Shown one piece after another: positions 47,796 through 58,137 of a DNA stretch of 64,000 nt. Positions within the stretch are counted from its first letter, which is position 1. Each line of letters opens with the position of its first letter. Origin of the DNA: Chionis minor (taxonomy: Eukaryota; Chordata; Aves; Charadriiformes; Chionididae). The translations under genes and the position numbers were made by a program. Below the pieces are notes generated by a model, which saw nothing but the letters and a program-made list of their open reading frames with translations, was not told the origin of the DNA and made no database searches. Where the stretch lies: contig VZSF01002930.1 in the NCBI GenBank assembly GCA_013398295.1, positions 491,138 through 555,137 on the forward strand. The letters run 5' to 3'.

Positions 47796-50700
47796 TATAG
47801 TAGGCATTTCCTTTTGAATTACCCTGCTTGATGTTTCATTAAAATGACATCATGCTCAGTTGCAAATTATAGTGGCAGGTCATGTGCTTGTCAGTATAAT
47901 GAAGCATGAAGAATTATAGACATTGCCTCTAAATAAATTAATTTGCAAGAAGTTACCACTACTGGGGTCAGACTGCAGGTCTCTAGTTTCTCACATCCAT
48001 GACACTAGCCATATACTGATTCTCGTTTATTGATTTTTGTAACATTAATTTGAAACTGTTCTTTTCATCAATATCATCCAGGGCTTTATTTCTTCTCAGA
48101 TTAAATAATATTATTAGCCTGTGTGCCACCTATAAATTACATAACAGAGATTGAAACAGAACTATCATTTACAGTAACTGCATTCTGTTCAAGATCGGCA
48201 AAGAAAGGAGAAGAAAATTAAAAGAAAGAAAATACAAAGTTGTGCGACTTTGCGCTGTCATGGGGCAAGAACAACCTTTTGGCCCCTATGCTGTAATTTT
48301 ATGAAGGCAGGCATAGGAGGGCAGTGCAGGGATCACGTCAAACTTCTGCTCCAGTGTATTTAAGGGTTTGGATTCTAGGGCTGTGTCTGCACGCCTGGAT
48401 GAGAATGCATTTTGCTCTTATTCCCCAAAATACCCACCATCCAGGGAGCCATAAGTCCTCCATGTGTATCCAGGCCCTCACCTGAAAGATCACCTACGCA
48501 GTTGGGGGGTAGGACTCAGGCCTTGTCTCAATGTGCTATCTGGGGCCAGAGCGAGCATCTGTGAGCTGGGACTTCAGAAAGAACCATCTATCCCACAGCT
48601 GGAGACACAGCACGTGGCACTGGGAGATAGACAGCCCTTTCTGTGATTCAGAGAGCAAAAAGACTTTCTAAATGACAAGCACAGCTATGCTACTTCAATT
48701 CAATTATTTATTTCAGTATGTCCAACCTAACCTAGTGTTTTAAAAAAGCAAATGTTATTTTTAGTTCATACCTCTCTTATACTTACACCACATCTCAGGA
48801 TAATAACTCAATAGAACTGGTTATTAGGAAGCAAAAGCCATTTATTGGACTCATGAAAATGGGCTTTTGGCATGTGATTTTATTACTCTTCAGAATGATC
48901 TTTTGGCTCATAAGTAGAAAGCATCTTTGAGTTATCGCTTTACAAACGTAGGTTTCTATAAATAACTACAAAACTAGGAATCCTTTCAGGAGGAATACAA
49001 CATAAAGATACAGAAATAAAGCATGTGCTTTTGCATAATTTTTCTAATTTTTTTTTTTTTACTATTCCAGTATAAGGATTATATGTGGTGGGACAAAGAG
49101 TAACTGTCAATGTCTGTTCTCAACAAAAAGGAGCATAATGGGGAAATAATTTCACTTTGGATGAAAAGGCACATACTTGGGACCTGCATTCCCCAAATGA
49201 AAGCTGATATTCAGGAGAGATAGCAAAACTTAATGTTCTGCAGAGCAGAACATGCTGCTGAGTGTCTATGGCACCAATGAAGTGGGAAAATGTCTGGACA
49301 TGTTATTTGCCAAATAACTGTTATTTGTGAAGGAATAATTCGAAACTCATATCCTACTGCTTTGGCACACTGAGTGATCCAATAAATGAAGACAGACGCT
49401 GACCCTGCTCTTGATCTACTGTATGTAATTAAAGATCTTAAAGAAAATTTCCCTACTAAATTAAAAAAGATATTTCTTTTTTAAGACTTTCAATGTTACA
49501 GTGTATCATTCTTGGTATCCCCAGCTAGTCTGTAAGGTTTTTTTTTTTTTTAAGTGGAACCCACTAAAGCCCTGACAAAAATGAAAGAAACAGTGAAGCT
49601 GGGAAACCAAAAAATGAGCATGAACCCAATAAGCATATTAACATAACAGATTCAGATAGTCAGTCACACATGGTTGCTACAATTAACTTTTGCACCCTCA
49701 GATCACAAAGGTGAGTTGAATATTACTCTCTTAGCAGGGGGAGGAAACCAATGACACAGAGAAAGAAAGAAGCAGCTCTGAGTGTTCAAATGAAAACCTT
49801 GCATCCTTAGACAGTCCAACACAGCTGGCCACTTTTCCTTGGGAAAAAGAGTCTTTCACATACGGCTCCTCTTGGAAATGAGTTTCCCTCAAATAAGTCA
49901 TCTCCTCTATAGCCAAGGAGACCACCCTTTCTCTGTGGGCTGCTGGCAGTGGTGTCATCCAAAGCCCTCAGGAGCCTGAGACTTCGTTTGGCAGTCAGAA
50001 GTAAGAACTCATCAGATAAACCAGTACAGCCCCTAAGATATCCCAGTTTTTCTGCGTTATTGAATTTGTGATAATTGCTGAATCTTGTAATTTAGAAATG
50101 GCAAATAGAAAGTATATGTGTACCCTGCTCAGAGTTGACATTTCATTGTTTGGTACATGATTCCTCCTGTGTAAAGTAAAGGGAGAAGCTCTATTTGCCC
50201 ATTAATGTGCTTTACCTGGTCTTCGCATAACAAGAGAGATTTTGTCTTTTTCTTTCTGTGTAACTTTATTAAACATTTTCCTTATGAATAACCATTGCAC
50301 TCATATAAGGGAGAAAATAATAATTCTTGAGAATATAAGTATTCAATCTTTTAAAGTTTGTTTGCTATGGGTGTTACAATACAAAGTCGGCTTTGCTTTT
50401 TAATGAAATGTCCATGTTCCACACAACCCTATGCCATCAGTTATTCAAAATGATCTCAGGTCACGCTCAGTTTAAAAATTAATTGAAGAGAAATTAGTCC
50501 CACAAGGGTATAGCTGTGAGCTGTAGTTTTGACTGACAGTGGGATAAAAGACTGTGGATTTAATCACATCACTTTTAAAAGGATTTTATGTATGTAAAAT
50601 TTTTCAACTTGCCACAAGCACATATGGCTTTAAATTGATCTTGGCATATATCTATTCATCTGTGTAATGCAGGAGCCTTATAGGAAAAAAATAATTAGGA

Positions 50701-53700
50701 ATTACTTTGAGATATCTGTCACTAACTATTATTTTATCAAAAATGTAACTACCACTATGAAGAAAAAACAAAACCAAAATCCCAAACCACAACCCCAAAA
50801 CCCTCTCCCATTTTAGAACTGAATTGATGTACTATACTTACAGTCATTCAATGGTCTGAGAAGTCATGGCATTGGATCTCTGACACATGGGATATCCTCA
50901 GTATTCCTAATGATATCAAGGAGGAGACTGAACAGTCAGAAAGCCATCAATATTTAGAAACAATACACAAAGAAAACAAAAAATTCCAGTGTGTTGTCTG
51001 TGGTTTACCAAAGACTGTTCAAATGTTGATCTTGACAAACAACTAGAATTGGCAGTATTTAAAGGAAAGTGCGGCAAGGCATTGACTGTGGGTCTTGATG
51101 AAACATCAGGCTCCTCATGGCAGCCTAGTCTCAGGTGTTTACAACATGGGGAAAAGAGTAAGGATGTGATTTCAGGTGTGGGTTAACACTTCAAAGTGCG
51201 TTAAGTACTTTCTTTCCAAAGCAATTTAAAATTTTGAATACATTCTAAACCCATTTGGAACAACATAAACATGTATAACTGTTTTGAACAGCAGCAGCCT
51301 GCAAAATTACTACTAAATGTGGCAACACGTTATTACTTACCCAGAAGTAAGCTAGACCTTATTAAAGTACAAAACCCTCCCTCCACTCACCACCTGGGAA
51401 TGACACCTTGTTCTGAGTTACTGATTCACGTCTGCTAAAGTGATAATACATTCAGGTGATACTTTGGCCCTCTGAATCAATGATTTGAGGAAATGGGGTG
51501 GAACTAAATGTGCTCCTCTGTTTCCTTTTCTTATCTTTCGTAGTTGAGGTCTCTAAGGTGAAGAATAGAAAAGTCACTAACTCCTTAGAAGAGTTGCAAA
51601 CAAGTTACTAGGACTGTCTTTTAAGATTTTGCCCTTTTGTTCTGTTTTCTCATCCTCCTCCTTCCTCAACATAAACTCAGTGGACACATATACATTCTGG
51701 ATTTATGAAAAGCAGGATGAAAATGTAAGCAAGTGTAGCATTAAGTACGTAATGACAGGATTAATTTATTATTTTTTTCCCAATTACACAGAACTCTCAT
51801 TTTGATCCTGAAGTTTATCACAGAAGTCAGGAAATAAAGATCTGAAAATAAAATCAGCAATAAAAATAAATATGAGGCTGGCAAAACTTTGGATAGAAAA
51901 TGGGGTGACTGAAGTACATATTGGCTTTCTATTATGAAAAGTTTTGGAAAAGAAAACAAAAAGTCATATGCAGAGAAATCACAGAATATGACATTTCCCT
52001 GGCCATCTGCTATAAGGACATGACTGTCTAGCTGTGCTATTGTGAGAGGTGACAAAAACAACTACTCAAACAGGACTGCAAAAAGCAAAAAAATCCCTTG
52101 ACAAGCCTGAAATCTTGTTTCACATCTCCCTCACCACAGGGGTTTTCTGTTCCATCATACCATTAACTGAAGTTGTGTCCCGGGACAAACCTAACCCGTG
52201 AAGCGTGTTGATTTGTGGAAAGCAAATGTAAGCTACAGCTATCACAAGACACAAGGGAAAGCAGGTTAAGTGATGGCAACCAAAGAATTTCTCCTAATTG
52301 TAAAGGTTATCAAAGATTCTGGAAATGTCCATAGCACTTAAAAAGATAAATGCTGTTTTTCAAATCAGTATAGCTGACAGTACCAGAATTTCTTTACATC
52401 AGTTGATTGAAAATGCACTTAGGCAGAATGTCAGTAATTTTTACATTATAACTATTTAAAGTTACTTTTTACACACTTCTGTAACTCCAGGACTTAGTTA
52501 AAAAAGAGTTTAAAAGAAAATCTCCAAGATAGTGACTCCAGCGTCACAGCGAATATCATGGGGAGTAGCCTCAGACCTCTTAATGGTTGTTCATCAAAAT
52601 CAGAAAGATAAAGCTTCTCAGGCTCGATATTACTAAAAAGAGAATAAATGAATAAACCACACCTTTTCAGGACACTTGTAAAAGGTAACTAAATGATATT
52701 AAAGATAATCAGAAAAAAGGAACAGCACGATTCAGTTTTGACTTAAAAACAGACGTTTACTTACAAATAGCATTTAGCAAAAGTCATTAGAAAAAACATG
52801 TAACCTGAGAGGGTGAAGAACAATTCCTTTTTTAAGACCTCCCCCACATTAAGTAAGGGAATTGCTGAGAGCTGCTGAACTAAGCTTCTGTCAGTACCTC
52901 TGAGGCTTTCTGTTAAAGCTTTGCTTTTCCTGTCAAATTCACATGGAAAAAAAATTAAAATATTTACAAGTGTTGGGATTACACTTCAAGTTAGGGCTCC
53001 TAAGAGGAGAGAGAAATTTGGTGGATGATCTGCCTTAGTGGAACTGCAGGTCAAGCCCCTCAGGACTCCTAACCAATCAGCTATCTTCCAAAGAGTGCAT
53101 ACAGTAAGAAACAGAGAAGCAGAAAAGGGTCAAAAGCAGAAAAGAGAAGACACTGGCCAAGGAGTTAGTCACAGACAGGAAAAGTTTATAAACCACTTAT
53201 TGCATTTTTAATTTTATTTAGCTTTTAATTTTATTAGGCTGTTTTGGAAATAGTGTGATTATTTGCTCTAATATAATGTGCAAAGGAAGTATTAGATAGC
53301 AGTAATAGGTTGAAATGTTCTGAGAAATCTGTATGTCACCATATAGCTAAGCACTCAGTTGATAGGTATGGGGGTTCCATCCTTGCTGAATAGGAACAAC
53401 ATAATTATGGCAGTCATCCAAGAGCAAATGCAAGGATTGGGATATGGTTTTTAATGGTTTACATTTGAAATAGTTGGCTTCCAGCTCTCGGTTAGACAAA
53501 AGGGAAAGAAAACTGGAGAAGGCCACCCTGGAGAAGACTGATGGCTGGTCCAATTCTTGTAAAGTTCTTAAATCTTGACATTTCAGTGAAAAAGGTGTGG
53601 GGTGATTTGCAGTGCACACATATATTCACAGTGGCTGTAATAGCTATATCTCTCATTGGATTTTTTATCTCCGATGAATGTGTTTCACTTCACAATCAAC

Positions 53701-55090
53701 AAGAACATCTAAATGTGCACACATTGTCTGATACAACGGCTCAGTTGACAAGCAGTCACCCGTCACATTTCAGTGAGTTGGTTTCTTTAGACCACGTGAG
53801 CATGTCCTTAGAGTGGTAATTAATACCTCACAGGTAAAAGCGTTTGTGTGCTTTACTTCAAAGTGTTCATTTTAACCTTAGGTATGAAAGAGCTTCCATT
53901 TTGTATTGAATTGACAGGGAATATGAGGATTTAAGCACTCAGCTTTCTAAAGAGAGGGAAAAGTTGTGACTACAGACATTTTGCCTGCATCCTTCTGTAA
54001 GTAGTCTGGGAACTTGATCCAACAGATGATGACTTGTTTGGTTTCCCTTTGGCTGCAGAAGCCACATTTCTTTTCAGTGTGAAACTGGACATGAAGAGGG
54101 AAGGTTGGTGCATGCCCAGGTCATGCCCTGTGTGGAAACAGGAGGTAATTGGGGTATATTCCAGCCCAGCGCCAGGAGTTTAGCAGCATCTCTATCCCTG
54201 CTAGTATAGGCGTAGTCTCTGAGAATGAAAAGCACCATTGTTTCTTCTGAGACATTTGGCAGAGCACAGTGAATGTGGCTGAGTGCTGTTTCCCCCACCA
54301 CATAAAAGCAAGACAAACTTCCTAAGAAGTGGTATTGGACAAATGCTGGGAAGTCAGTGACTGACTAGGGCAAGAACAGGCAAATTCATAGTTCAGTAAG
54401 CATGTAAAAACCAGAAAACTGACAATGAGCCACTCCTTTTACCTCAGTTAAAATGTACTAAGCAAGTGGAAACTTCAAAACTGTTAAAACGTCATGCCAA
54501 CAAAGAGATATCATTGAATTGTAAAATCATGATTTAAACTAGCAATTGCTTTCTAGCCTGAGTGTAGCATAACAGAGGCTTCGCTTCTCCCAAGAACCAA
54601 AGAAAAGTTAAAAATAGGTATCTGTATAATACATATTTAAAAATGGGAATGAAAAAAGCCATTACTAGCTTAACATGTTTTCATATTTTGATTTTTTAGA
54701 AAAATGTTTTCTTTTGTTTTTCATTGAACTGTTTCCAAGAGTTTTTATGAAAATCTGAAGGCAAAATTCAAGCGATATCGAGAAAAGCCCTAATAGGTAG
54801 CTGCACTTTATGATGAGGACAAACATGAACTAGCCTAAGTATAAAAGCTGCGTCATTGTATTAATTTGATGCTGAGCCCGAGGGCCTTAACTCTGTATAG
54901 TCTTTCACTTAAATAACATTTCCCTCCCCTGTCACATGCTTGCTGTTAAATTAATATATTTGCCTTCACTAGTAATGATTTTGAATCTGATCTAAAGTGT
55001 GTCAGAAGCAGTAAGAGTCTTTTGATTGAAATCAGATCTTGGAGCTATCATTTTGACAATTTTATGTAAGGAAAATTGACAGGTGACCAC
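47796..55090. other. Unique DNA, no gene seen
   Basis: About 7.3 kb. A balanced-composition patch at 48240-48660 contains a possible MITE remnant (see findings). Poly-T runs occur at 49050-49061 and 49538-49551. A 92-codon plus frame at 53541-53819 with a hydrophobic segment is discussed under findings. Otherwise the sequence is AT-rich and unremarkable, and no gene, RNA or known repeat was supported. Confidence 0.5.
50760..50806 (+). repeat. A/C-rich low-complexity tract
   Basis: Almost only A and C over 47 bases, with repeated CCAAAA/CCCCAAAA units. It is the complement of the GGTTTTGGGG-type tracts found elsewhere in the window. Confidence 0.8.
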
Positions 55091-55210
55091 TGTTGCAGGG
55101 GAAAACTGCGCAGCTCACACAGTTTAAATCAAATCAGTATTGAAGTGCTTTATTGAATTATTAATGACATGTAATTAACCAGCAAACAGCAAACTATACA
55201 TTCAGGATCA
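55091..55210 (-). mobile_element. Possible solo LTR, 3' end (minus strand)
   Basis: On the minus strand the sequence has an AATAAA signal (55149-55154), then about 60 bases ending in GCAGTTTTCCCCTGCAACA. This is the layout of an LTR R-U5 end: poly-A signal, short U5 and terminal CA. No clear primer-binding site follows, so a solo LTR is likelier than a provirus. I could not fix the 5' end. The GC-richer DNA up to about 55.9 kb could be U3. No retroviral coding sequence is seen. Confidence 0.35.
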
Positions 55211-56261
55211 ATATCAGGAATGGAACAGATAAATCACAATATTAGGGTTTTACCAAAGGTAGCAAAAAACTACAAATTTCTTATCACTCTTCTCACCTAA
55301 TCTGCACAAGTTCTAATGACACGCACACACTCGAACACACACACAAACATACATACGTGCAGAGGCACGTTTGCATGCCCCCAGGTTGTGTAGATCACCA
55401 TCACCCCCCATGGGGGTTCTCTCATTCTCCCTGCGGGAGATGTGACTGCTCCAAGTGTCAAGTGAACCCCTGCCACTCCTGATCACCCACTGACCTACAC
55501 AGGAGGGAAATGCACCCAGGATGTCCCTGTGTGTCATTCCATGTGGATAGGCCCTGGCTGGGTGCAGGTGTCCCATGGGATGTTGCTCTGTCCAAGCTGA
55601 ACACAGCAGGCAATACCAGGAACCATTTATCTCAGTGTCACACCAGTTTTCCCACTTCCCTCTCTGCAATTTTTGCAAATTCTCTTGCTTCTTTCACACT
55701 TCTTTTCAAGATAATACCTCTTACACCTCCTTGCCTCCCTCCAAAAGTCTATGTAGTCCTCAGATGCAATTTAATCTGACTGTTGGTCATCTTCCTGTGC
55801 AGTGTTATCTGCCTAGGTAAAACCCCTCTTAGTCAGCCTGGTGTCTTCCGCTCAAGTATAGTTTATTCTTACTTCCAAGCAACTCTTACACAGACTATTT
55901 TGACAAAAGGATACCACATGAATTCCCCAGCAGTACTCATACAATCTATATGAAATATCACTGCATTCAGTCATTTCCCATCAAAGGCACCACGTGAGAC
56001 AAGCTCCATGAACTCCTTAAACCCTATTTTAATGATAGTTACTGTTTTTCTGTCATTGACTTAAACTGAAAGACAATACAAGAATCCCACCATTTCATGT
56101 TTAAAAACTTTGTTCTAACATTCATCCTGAATATATCTGTAGCCAGTCAGAAAAATTTGCTTCTGGGCTAGAGTTGTCCTTTAGTATACAGAGATGTTCT
56201 GCTCCTTGGTGCTTTCTCTTTTCCTCACCATATATCCAGAGACAGCAATCTGTATCACAAA
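55211..56261. other. Unclassified DNA, possibly LTR U3 in part
   Basis: The stretch holds a CA-rich tract (55319-55362), a 12-bp perfect palindrome CCCCCATGGGGG near 55405, and pyrimidine-rich DNA to about 55.9 kb. No coding gene was recognised. Frames at 55313-55678 and 55510-55779 have no domain. Confidence 0.45.
55319..55362 (+). repeat. Imperfect (CA)n tract
   Basis: Interrupted CA repeats (ACGCACACAC, AACACACACACAAACATACA) over about 44 bp. Confidence 0.8.
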
Positions 56262-56425
56262 CTTAATTATAGAAACATTGAGAGGAAGGGACGCCTAGGA
56301 GTTCTTCTGCTCCAGCCTCTGGTGGAAATTAGGACAATTGCATCAGCGCAGATGGGGTTTTGTCTACACATACCTTTGAAAAACCTCTCAGAAAGGAGAT
56401 TCCACAGCCTGCTGGGGCTCAAGGG
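56262..56425 (-). mobile_element. Eroded CR1 LINE relic
   Basis: The order of short motifs on the plus strand follows the reverse complement of a CR1 3' end: ATAGAAACATTGAGAGGAAG, then GGGACGCCTAGGAG, then CTGCTCCAGCCTCTGG, and finally GGAGATTCCACAGCCTGCTG. Younger copies here have GGAAGGGACC, ATCATCTGGTCCAACCCC and GAGATTCCACCACCTCTCTGG at those places. It is much more diverged than the others, so it probably is an older insertion. Confidence 0.65.
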
Positions 56426-57235
56426 TCAGCAAGGGCTCAGCCTTTGCGTTACCTACTGGGCTTGTCAAGCCAGCTCCTTTAGCTGTAATACAGAGTCTCT
56501 CTGCTCTTGAGGCTGCATAGATGCAGCACCTTTTGAAAATGCTGGTGATGAAACACATTACAAAACACATTTATGTTTCGTTTAGTATGAAGTGCCCTGT
56601 GGCAGCTCTTGCCATCATTTTATTCTGCTGAAAGGATTTGGAAGAAACTTTCAAGCAATATTAGCTTGTTCCTCAGCTGTAAGGAATATTGAATACAAAT
56701 CACTTATATCGACAGTGCAAAAGTGGCTTTCAGTCAGATAAGACGCATTTGTCCACTTGATAGATGTTCACAGTATCCTCAGTAGGTAGATGCTTGATTC
56801 ACTGCCAGGGCAGACAGCAATCCACTAAGCAAGTCTTTATATCTTTTTCTCAGTTGTGCACTAGACATTAATCTTTTGGATGAAATATTCCCCTGTGTTG
56901 ATATTAGCTTCCTGAGGCAAAAGGTGTGATAGGCATCGGGTTGTGTTTTCTTTCAAGGGCAACATTCAACAGGCACAGCACATGAAAGTGTCTGGACTGT
57001 CATGTCTCAGTCAGAAAGAAGGAATTCGATGCTTGACTTTACAGGTTCAAGAATTTTTTGTCCCAGCCCAAAATTCACTTGCAAGTACAGGCTGTTTCAG
57101 TCCAATTTATAGAGGAAGGGAGGGGAGGATGGAATGAACACAGTTATTTCAGCATAATACTTCTGTTTAAATATTCAAAAAAGGTATGTTAAAGTTTAGA
57201 TAGGAATAAGTATCCACTAAGAGAAAGTAAGGGGA
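56426..57235. other. Unique DNA
   Basis: About 800 bp without a recognisable gene or repeat. It lies between a CR1 relic and a CR1 RT fragment. Confidence 0.5.
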
Positions 57236-58137
57236 AACATAACCCCCATTTATAAAAAGGTAAAAAGAGGAAGATGCAGGGAACTACAGGCCAGTCAGTC
57301 CCACCTCTGTGCCTTGTAAGATCATGGAGCAGATCGTCCTGGAAACTATGCTGTCACATGAAAAATAAGGAGGTGACCGGGTGACAGCCAACATGGCTTC
57401 ACTAAGGGCAAGTCATGTCTGACAAATTTGGTGGCCTTTTACGACAGCGTTACAGAATTGGTGGAGAAGGGAAGAACAACTGATGCCATCTACTTGGACT
57501 TGTGCAACACATTTGACACTGTCCCACATGACATCCTTGTCTTTAAACTGGAGAAACATGGATTTGATCGATGGACCACTCAAAGGATAAAGAACTAGCT
57601 GGATGGCTGCGCTTAAAGGGTTGTGGCCAGCGGCTCAGTTTCCAAGTGGAAACCAGTGACAGGTGGCATTCCTCATTGGTTGGTATTGGAACTAGTGTTG
57701 TTCAACATCTTTGTCCATCACATGAATAGTGGGATTGAGTGCACCCTCAGTAAGTTTGCCGACAACACCAAGCTGTGTGGTGCTGTTGACTCTCTGGAGG
57801 GGAGGGATACCATCCACAGGGACCTGGACAGGCTTGAGAGGTGGGCCCGTGCAAACCTCATGATGTTCAACAAGGCAAAGTGCAAGGCCCTGCACATGGG
57901 TCAGGGCAATCCCAAGCACAAATACAGGCTGGGCGGAGAATGAATTGAAAAGGACTTGGGGGTGCTGGTTGATGAGAAGCTCAATGTGACCCAGCAATGT
58001 GCATTTGCAGCTCAGAAGGCCAACCACATCCTGGGCTGCATCAAAAGTGTGGCCAGCAGGTTGAACAAGGTGATTCTACCCCTCTATTCTGCTCTCATGC
58101 AATCCCACCTGGACTACCACATCCAGCTCATCATCTT
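57236..58137 (+). mobile_element. CR1 LINE fragment truncated at both ends
   Basis: A plus-strand piece of about 900 bp covers the RT domain from [11 protein letters not shown] sequence (near 57280) to the LDYHIQL segment of the C-terminal region (near 58125). It then stops abruptly, with no 3' UTR and no octamer tail. LINE copies are normally truncated only at the 5' end, so the 3' part was removed later by deletion or rearrangement. Its RT residues ([24 protein letters not shown]) differ from the 43-kb and 62-kb copies, so it is a different lineage. Confidence 0.92.
57280..58135 (+). pseudogene. CR1 ORF2 RT fragment, degraded
   Basis: The RT core is spread over frames. An early piece carries ATGGCTTCACTAAGGGCAAG (the HGFTKGK region), and the YLDFSKAFD segment has become [10 protein letters not shown] 106-codon frame (57623-57943) includes the catalytic box changed from FADD to FADN (AAC at 57764-57766), which removes one of the two catalytic aspartates. 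Another frame (57956-58135) continues with [20 protein letters not shown]. An early stop (TAA near 57366) and frame changes also break it. Confidence 0.88.
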
